A stretch of DNA of 64,000 nucleotides. Source: Brienomyrus brachyistius (Eukaryota; Chordata; Actinopteri; Osteoglossiformes; Mormyridae). Below, in pieces: positions 60,708 to 64,000 of this stretch (its first letter is position 1; each line of letters begins with the position of its first letter). A program made the translations under genes and the position numbers. The stretch is taken from positions 12,648,642 to 12,712,641 of the forward strand of contig NC_064548.1 in NCBI RefSeq assembly GCF_023856365.1, in the 5' to 3' direction. The notes beneath the pieces were generated by a model. The model had not been told where the DNA came from and searched no databases. It saw only the letters and a list, made by a program, of their open reading frames with translations.

Positions 60708-63700
60708 TGTGTGAGAGAGAGAGAGAGAGGTTCTGTACCAGTTAGCGGTTTATAGTCGTAGTAGTGTCGTACACACCCTCTGTATCTGTATACAACAGTG
60801 GTGTGTAACACAGTGAGGTGCGTAAACAGCAGCTGTGTGTGTGTATTAGTGACGCGGCATAGTACCCAGTGACCACCCAGGGCCTGTGTTTGGTATGGCA
60901 GGCCTCGCCGGCGCCCCCTGCCCAGCACACTCCCAGCACGGGCGGCCGGCGGCGCAGGGCCACCAGCGAGGACCCAGACGAGAAGAGGCGCAAGTTCCTG
61001 GAGCGCAACCGGGCCGCAGCGTCGCGCTGCCGACAGAAGAGGAAGGTGTGGGTGCAGTCGTTGGAGAAAAAGGCGGAAGACCTGAGCTCCATGAACGTGC
61101 AGCTGCAGGTAGGCGGATGGGGCGGCCTGCTGGGACGGGACAGGATGGGGACTCTGCTCCCCGCTGGCGCCCCCTAATGAAGTCGTCTGGGGCGACCGAG
61201 TGGTGGGGGGTGGATTGGGAACATGCCGTCGCCTCGCTGTCAATGAAGACGTCTCTCCAGATGTCAAAAGCGCGCAACTGCACAGCTCCTCCTCCTCGGT
61301 AATTTATGGGGGGGGGGGGGGGAGAGGACTCCCCCCCCCCCCCCCCCCCCAGCAAAGTCTCCCTGGGAAACGTGTCTGTTTGAACCTTCATTTTGAAGAA
61401 AGCAATTAGGATCTAATGCTGACAAGTTCGAAACAGTTCACATGTCTGTTGTCTCCGCTGATAACCGTGGACGGGGGGGGGGGGGGGGGGGACGTCGCCA
61501 CCGATGCCGCCGCATCCCAGACAGCTTAATGAGATGTGCTGTTTATTTGCGTGCTGTCTCCTTTGTCCATTAAACCTGTGGGAGACGCTAATGAGTGGGT
61601 GGGGGAGCCATATCATTGTTTTCAGAAATTCAGAAAGAATTAAGCGGTAAAGAGAGCAGAGTCCCTCCCCCACGGACACGGCTGGCGCTGGTGGGTAAGG
61701 AGGTGAGTAGATGGAAGTGCTGGGGTCAGGATGGTGCAGGAGGTAGGAGTACGGGAGGGAAGGAGCGATGGAGTGGTCGTGGGGCAAGGCAGTCAGGTGC
61801 AGGTGTCCGCGGGCCAGAGCAGATCACCACTGCGTGATACCTAACCGGCTTTTTAACCAGCCGTGGTCGCTATCAGCCTTGGGGAGGGGGCTTCTGGGGG
61901 TCTCTTTAAAGGGTGTCTTCTCCGGACCCTAACATATAACTCACCCACACCTGAGAGCATGAGCCGTGAGCCTGGGGGGGGCGTTGTGATGTGGTGTTGC
62001 ATCACGCTTCCCTCAGGTCCTTAGGATAAGCTCCAGCGAGACTCCCGCATATCACAGGTTACCACCCCTCACACTTCTCGGCCACACTGAGCCTGTCATG
62101 CCCACTTGGGGGGTGTGGGATGGGGGGGGGGGGCACCGGCACAGGGAGGATGCAGCCTGCAAGTTAGCAGCACACGCGGGGCTGCGGAAGCCCGGGTGCG
62201 CCAAGCTGAGCGGCTGAGCAGATGGATGTGGGTGAATTGGCCGCCCTTTCAGCCGATAGACAGAGCCCCTGGAAGGAGAGGGGAGACATTCCTGTGCTAG
62301 AGGTGTTAGTGCCCCCTGTGGGTAGTTACGACAGGGCCGTAAATCTGTGGGGACGGCTCACCTCTGGTAGGTGTGGACCATGCAGCCCGTGAATGCTTAC
62401 CTGGAATGGCGTTATCGAGGAGCAGGCCACACCCCCTCATACATAGTCCATTGCTGTGTTATGTACCAAAATCACCCCCATACAAAATGAAGTCACCCTG
62501 TGCCTGTGCCCCCCCCCCTTACAGAATGAAGTCACCCTGTGCCTGTGCCCCCCCCTTAAAGAATGAAGTCACCCTGTGCCTGTGCCCCCCCCTTACAGAA
62601 TGAAGTCACCCTGTGCCTGTGCCCCCCCCTTAAAGAATGAAGTCACCCTGTGCCTGTGCCCCCCCCCCTTACAGAATGAAGTCACCCTGTGCCTGTGCCC
62701 CCCCCTTAAAGAATGAAGTCACCCTGTGCCTGTGCCCCCCCCTTAAAGAATGAAGTCACCCTGTGCCTGTGCCCCCCCCTTACAGAATGAAGTCACCCTG
62801 TGCCTGTGCCCCCCCCTTAAAGAATGAAGTCACCCTGTGCCTGTGCCCCCCCCTTACAGAATGAAGTCACCCTGTGCCTGTGCCCCCCCCTTAAAGAATG
62901 AAGTCACCCTGTGCCTGTGCCCCCCCCTTACAGAATGAAGTCACCCTGTGCCTGTGCCCCCCCCTTAAAGAATGAAGTCACCCTGTGCCTGTGCCCCCCC
63001 CTTAAAGAATGAAGTCACCCTGTGCCTGTGCCCCCCCCTTAAAGAATGAAGTCACCCTGTGCCTGTGCCCCCCCCTTACAGAATGAAGTCACCCTGTGCC
63101 TGTGCCCCCCCTTTAAAGAATGAAGTCACCCTGTGCCTGTGCCCCCCCCTTAAAGAATGAAGTCACCCTGTGCCTGTGCCCCCCCCTTACAGAATGAAGT
63201 CACCCTGTGCCTGTGCCCCCCCCTTAAAGAATGAAGTCACCCTGTGCCTGTGCCCCCCCCTTAAAGAATGAAGTCACCCTGTGCCTGTGCCCCCCCCTTA
63301 CAGAATGAAGTCACCTTGTGTCTGTGCCCCCCCACCTTTTCAGAATGAAGTCACCCTGTGCCTGTGCCCCCCCCTTAAAGAATGAAGTCACCCTGTGCCT
63401 GTGCCCCCCCCTTACAGAATGAAGTCACCCTGTGCCTGTGTCCCCCCCCTTACAGAATGAAGTCACCCTGTGCCTGTGTCCCCCCCCTTACAGAATGAAG
63501 TCACCCTGTGCCTGTGTCCCCCCCCTTACAGAATGAAGTCACCCCGTGCCTGTGTCCCCCCTCCCTTAAAGAATGAAGTCACCCTGTGCCTGTGTCCCCC
63601 CCCCCGCCCTTTCAGAATGAAGTCACCCCGTGCCTGTGTCCCCCCTCCCTTAAAGAATGAAGTCACCCTGTGCCTGTGTCCCCCCCCCGCCCTTTCAGAA

Positions 63701-63972
63701 TGAAGTCACCCCGTGCCTGTGTCCCCCCTCCCTTAAAGAATGAAGTCACCCTGTGCCTGTGTCCCCCCCCCCCGCCCTTTCAGAATGAAGTCACCCCGTG
63801 CCTGTGTCCCCCCTCCCTTAAAGAATGAAGTCACCCTGTGCCTGTGTCCCCCCCCCGCCCTTTCAGAATGAAGTCACCCTGCTGAGGAATGAGGTTGCAC
63901 AGCTGAAGCAGCTTCTCCTGGCCCATAAAGACTGCCCCGTGACAGCCATGCAGAAGAAGTCCGCCTATCACA
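52026..63972 (+). CDS. atf2: Cyclic AMP-dependent transcription factor ATF-2, ten coding exons in view, 3' end beyond window
   Basis: The exons are 52026-52073, 52156-52252, 52346-52464, 52608-52733, 55775-55953, 56226-56340, 57040-57126, 59628-59819, 60902-61108 and 63867-63972, all GT-AG and frame-consistent, giving 425 residues plus one base. ATF2 is a nuclear bZIP factor that binds CRE-type sites as a homodimer or with JUN and is activated by JNK and p38. Features: C2H2 finger C9-C14-H27-H31; TPTP at 51-54, with Thr51 and Thr53 matching human Thr69 and Thr71; P/Q/S/T-rich activation region to about 320; basic region [15 protein letters not shown] near 355-369; leucine zipper L375, L382, L389, L396, L403. 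The start is MSDDKPF because an in-frame TAA lies at 52008-52010, so the 18-residue extension of the long human form is absent from this exon. A Pro/Ala-rich insertion sits near residues 280-300. The C-terminal tail lies outside the window. Confidence 0.96.
52156..52252 (+). CDS. atf2: atf2 coding exon 2 (second half of zinc finger)
   Basis: Encodes [16 protein letters not shown] with the two zinc-binding histidines, then [16 protein letters not shown], matching the ATF2 kinase-docking region. Ends after the first base of an Asp codon. Confidence 0.96.
52346..52464 (+). CDS. atf2: atf2 coding exon 3 (TPTP phosphorylation sites)
   Basis: Completes Asp49 and encodes [20 protein letters not shown] through DDIKK. 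It holds the two Thr-Pro targets of JNK and p38. Donor GTGACT. Confidence 0.96.
52608..52733 (+). CDS. atf2: atf2 coding exon 4
   Basis: Forty-two codons, [13 protein letters not shown] to [10 protein letters not shown]. Acceptor TTCAG, donor GTAGGA, phase 0. Confidence 0.95.
52812..52885. repeat. Small inverted repeat (MITE-like hairpin)
   Basis: CTGTACCTCAGCCAATC at the left is inverted as GATTGGCTGAGATACAG at the right, with one mismatch over 17 bases and about 40 bases between the arms. The 74-bp structure could be a MITE remnant. No clear target duplication is seen. Confidence 0.5.
52990..53155 (+). mobile_element. tRNA-derived SINE copy
   Basis: An A-box-like TGTGGCTCAGTGG is followed by the B-box GGTTCGAATCT (53040-53050) at tRNA-like spacing, then CTTGAGCAAGGCCCTTAACC and an A-rich tail. 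This is a typical fish tRNA SINE. Confidence 0.7.
53163..53390 (-). mobile_element. Diverged SINE/L2-like repeat
   Basis: In reverse orientation it contains words of the same family as 45389-45690 (the complement of CTAACTGAGGGTTGCAGGAG, then AATGCTAGTCCGTTGCA and GGAAACCCAGCCCTGG). It lies back to back with the SINE just before it. Confidence 0.5.
54045..54370 (+). mobile_element. SINE/L2-like repeat containing an expanded (GT)n
   Basis: GGTGGTTCAAATGCTG at the start is B-box-like. A (GT)n run fills 54080-54149, followed by TTTCCTCCCGCAGTCCAACG, CCTGTGATGGACTGGTGTCC and a decayed end. The order fits the widespread fish SINE family with an expanded internal microsatellite. Confidence 0.6.
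55096..55220 (-). mobile_element. L2-like 3' end fragment
   Basis: The complement of an L2/SINE tail: TCATCCATCTTTAATAACTG and CCCATCCAGTACTGGG, then CATCCCAGGATGCG and ACACAAGGCAGGAGACCC. Confidence 0.5.
55775..55953 (+). CDS. atf2: atf2 coding exon 5
   Basis: Encodes [20 protein letters not shown] through SSNRPV plus two bases. Acceptor CTTTTAG, donor GTAAGC at 55954. Confidence 0.94.
56226..56340 (+). CDS. atf2: atf2 coding exon 6
   Basis: Completes the Val codon and encodes [30 protein letters not shown] and VHIPTAIP. Donor GTAAGT. Confidence 0.96.
56341..57039 (+). other. atf2: atf2 intron 6
   Basis: A 699-bp intron with a C-rich run at 56870-56894 and a G-rich run near 56955-56972. 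No other element is recognised. Confidence 0.8.
57040..57126 (+). CDS. atf2: atf2 coding exon 7
   Basis: Twenty-nine codons, [20 protein letters not shown] to SEAKM, closely matching the vertebrate ATF2 segment. Donor GTAATT. Confidence 0.96.
57127..59627 (+). other. atf2: atf2 intron 7, with a motif-rich block near 58490-58790
   Basis: A 2.5-kb intron without recognised transposons. About 58490-58790 contains ATTTGCAT-like, TAATTAA and TTAATTAG words and GGTTAAAACGCGG, and looks like a noncoding regulatory element. This is appearance only. C-rich runs occur near 58597-58606 and 59010-59019. Confidence 0.55.
59628..59819 (+). CDS. atf2: atf2 coding exon 8 (Pro/Ala-rich insertion)
   Basis: Sixty-four codons: [17 protein letters not shown], then a low-complexity segment [20 protein letters not shown] and [13 protein letters not shown], then [13 protein letters not shown]. 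Both ends match other vertebrates. The middle is longer and much more Pro/Ala-rich than the human segment. The donor GTGAGT at 59820 runs directly into a TG/CT minisatellite. Confidence 0.94.
59820..60115 (+). repeat. TCTGTCTGTGCC-type minisatellite starting at a splice donor
   Basis: The intron's donor GTGAGTGTCTGTC passes without a break into repeats of CTGTCTCTGTCTGTGC, 6-18 bases long and irregular, for about 290 bases. All + strand frames stay open because of composition (Cys, Leu, Ser, Val), which does not indicate coding. Pyrimidine/TG-rich sequence next to a donor is the kind of context bound by splicing regulators such as CELF and TIA1. Confidence 0.9.
60116..60901 (+). other. atf2: Remainder of atf2 intron 8
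   Basis: Contains the interspersed repeat copy at 60437-60643, a (GT)n(GA)n run at 60666-60729 and otherwise unique AT-rich DNA up to the acceptor at 60900-60901. Confidence 0.75.
60437..60643. mobile_element. Interspersed repeat with GTCCCCAC motif, copy 2
   Basis: Shares with 47288-47480 the ordered words GGTCCCCACAAGGGGAA, GCAATCAAAAAACTAATAAA, ATTTTGTTTGGTTACTTATG and TAGGGCTGGGTAG, followed by TTGGGATTAG. The two copies are clearly related and in the same orientation. The family was not classified. Confidence 0.65.
60902..61108 (+). CDS. atf2: atf2 coding exon 9 (basic region and first half of zipper)
   Basis: Sixty-nine codons carrying [18 protein letters not shown], the DNA-contacting signature NRAAASRCR and zipper leucines L375, L382 and L389, ending QLQ. 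One local change is SSMNVQLQ where mammals have SSLNGQLQ. Donor GTAGGC. The zipper continues only after the next intron. Confidence 0.97.
61109..62470 (+). other. atf2: atf2 intron 9, unique part
   Basis: GC-rich intron sequence with a G15/C20 inverted homopolymer pair (61308-61322 and 61331-61350), a G run at 61473-61491 and further G runs near 61975 and 62120. No exon, SINE or RNA gene is recognised before the splice-site array. Confidence 0.7.
61308..61350. repeat. G15 - 8 bases - C20 inverted homopolymer pair
   Basis: A 15-base G run and a 20-base C run separated by AGAGGACT could fold into a very stable hairpin in RNA, or G-quadruplex and i-motif structures in DNA. Run lengths are prone to sequencing error. 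Confidence 0.8.
62475..63866 (+). repeat. Minisatellite made of copies of the atf2 3' splice site and exon start, 36 copies
   Basis: The ~37-bp unit reads AATGAAGTCACCCTG, TGCCTGTG, a run of 7-10 C, then TTACAG, TTAAAG or CCTTTCAG. The first 15 bases equal the start of the next atf2 exon, and the last part is a polypyrimidine tract plus acceptor. By hand count 36 copies precede the true exon copy at 63867. About 17 end CAG, 18 end AAG and the first lacks AG. GTCAC, lying 25-30 bases before the next AG, could serve as a branch point. In the exon frame a typical unit reads [11 protein letters not shown](K/T)E and then a stop. The last nine copies alternate two variants. Confidence 0.97.
63867..63972 (+). 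CDS. atf2: atf2 coding exon 10 (second half of zipper)
   Basis: Thirty-five codons plus one base: [20 protein letters not shown], then [15 protein letters not shown]. Acceptor CCCTTTCAG at 63858-63866, donor GTGAGT at 63973. It holds zipper leucines L396 and L403 and the region equivalent to the mammalian zipper export signal. I chose this acceptor over the upstream repeats because only here does the frame continue past NEVTL into LRNEV. Confidence 0.96.
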
Positions 63973-64000
63973 GTGAGTAATGTCCCGTGGAGGGCGGCAT

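Noticed and set aside
60869..61177. Independent short gene starting at the ATG at 60869
   Set aside because: This is the atf2 bZIP exon frame extended into intron on both sides. The acceptor at 60901 and donor at 61109 define the exon.
62475..63866. CRISPR-like regular repeats
   Set aside because: Units are contiguous with no unique spacers and the genome is a vertebrate. The same holds for the arrays at 6018, 8298 and 31617.

Overview
The window looks like ray-finned fish nuclear DNA. Coding sequence is split by GT-AG introns, and there are tRNA-derived SINEs, L2-like 3' ends with (GGAT)n tails, hAT-type MITEs with 8-bp target duplications, and many microsatellites and G/C homopolymers. Species is not assigned. 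Only two protein genes can be supported, both on the + strand: a mitochondrial ATP synthase c-subunit gene (atp5mc3, coding exons 48325-49940) and, about 0.4 kb after its poly(A) signal, the bZIP transcription factor gene atf2 (noncoding exon ending 50879, coding exons 52026-63972, last exons beyond the window).

In vertebrates the order is ATF2 - ATP5MC3 - gene desert - LNPK - EVX2 - HOXD13. The 48 kb left of atp5mc3 contains no supportable gene and is best read as part of the 5' HoxD regulatory desert. This rests on synteny alone, since no Hox gene is in view. The desert is AT-rich with patches of homeodomain-type motifs, interrupted by tandem arrays (84-bp at 6018-6826, 32-bp at 8298-8911, 23-bp at 9417-9605, a degenerate AT-rich array at 17570-18140, 31/32-bp at 31617-32229), MITEs (22655-22777, 38197-38346, possibly 30643-30824) and SINE/L2 copies (33035-33528, 45389-46415).

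atp5mc3 has a noncoding first exon beside NRF1-like and ETS-like sites and encodes a 140-residue precursor with a canonical 75-residue c-subunit. The atf2 promoter has a palindromic TCTCGCGAGA element, an ETS site and a TTACGTAA bZIP palindrome. The atf2 exons encode the C2H2 zinc finger, the TPTP stress-kinase sites, the P/Q/S/T-rich activation region, and a bZIP domain split across two exons.

The most unusual structure is in atf2. The intron that interrupts the leucine zipper ends in a ~1.4 kb minisatellite whose ~37-bp unit is a copy of the intron's own 3' splice site plus the first 15 bases of the next exon. By hand count there are 36 copies upstream of the true acceptor at 63866/63867. 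About 17 keep a C-run plus CAG acceptor and 18 have AAG. Splicing to a typical copy would truncate ATF2 in mid-zipper. A second pyrimidine/TG minisatellite begins directly at the splice donor of the exon before the basic region (59820-60115).
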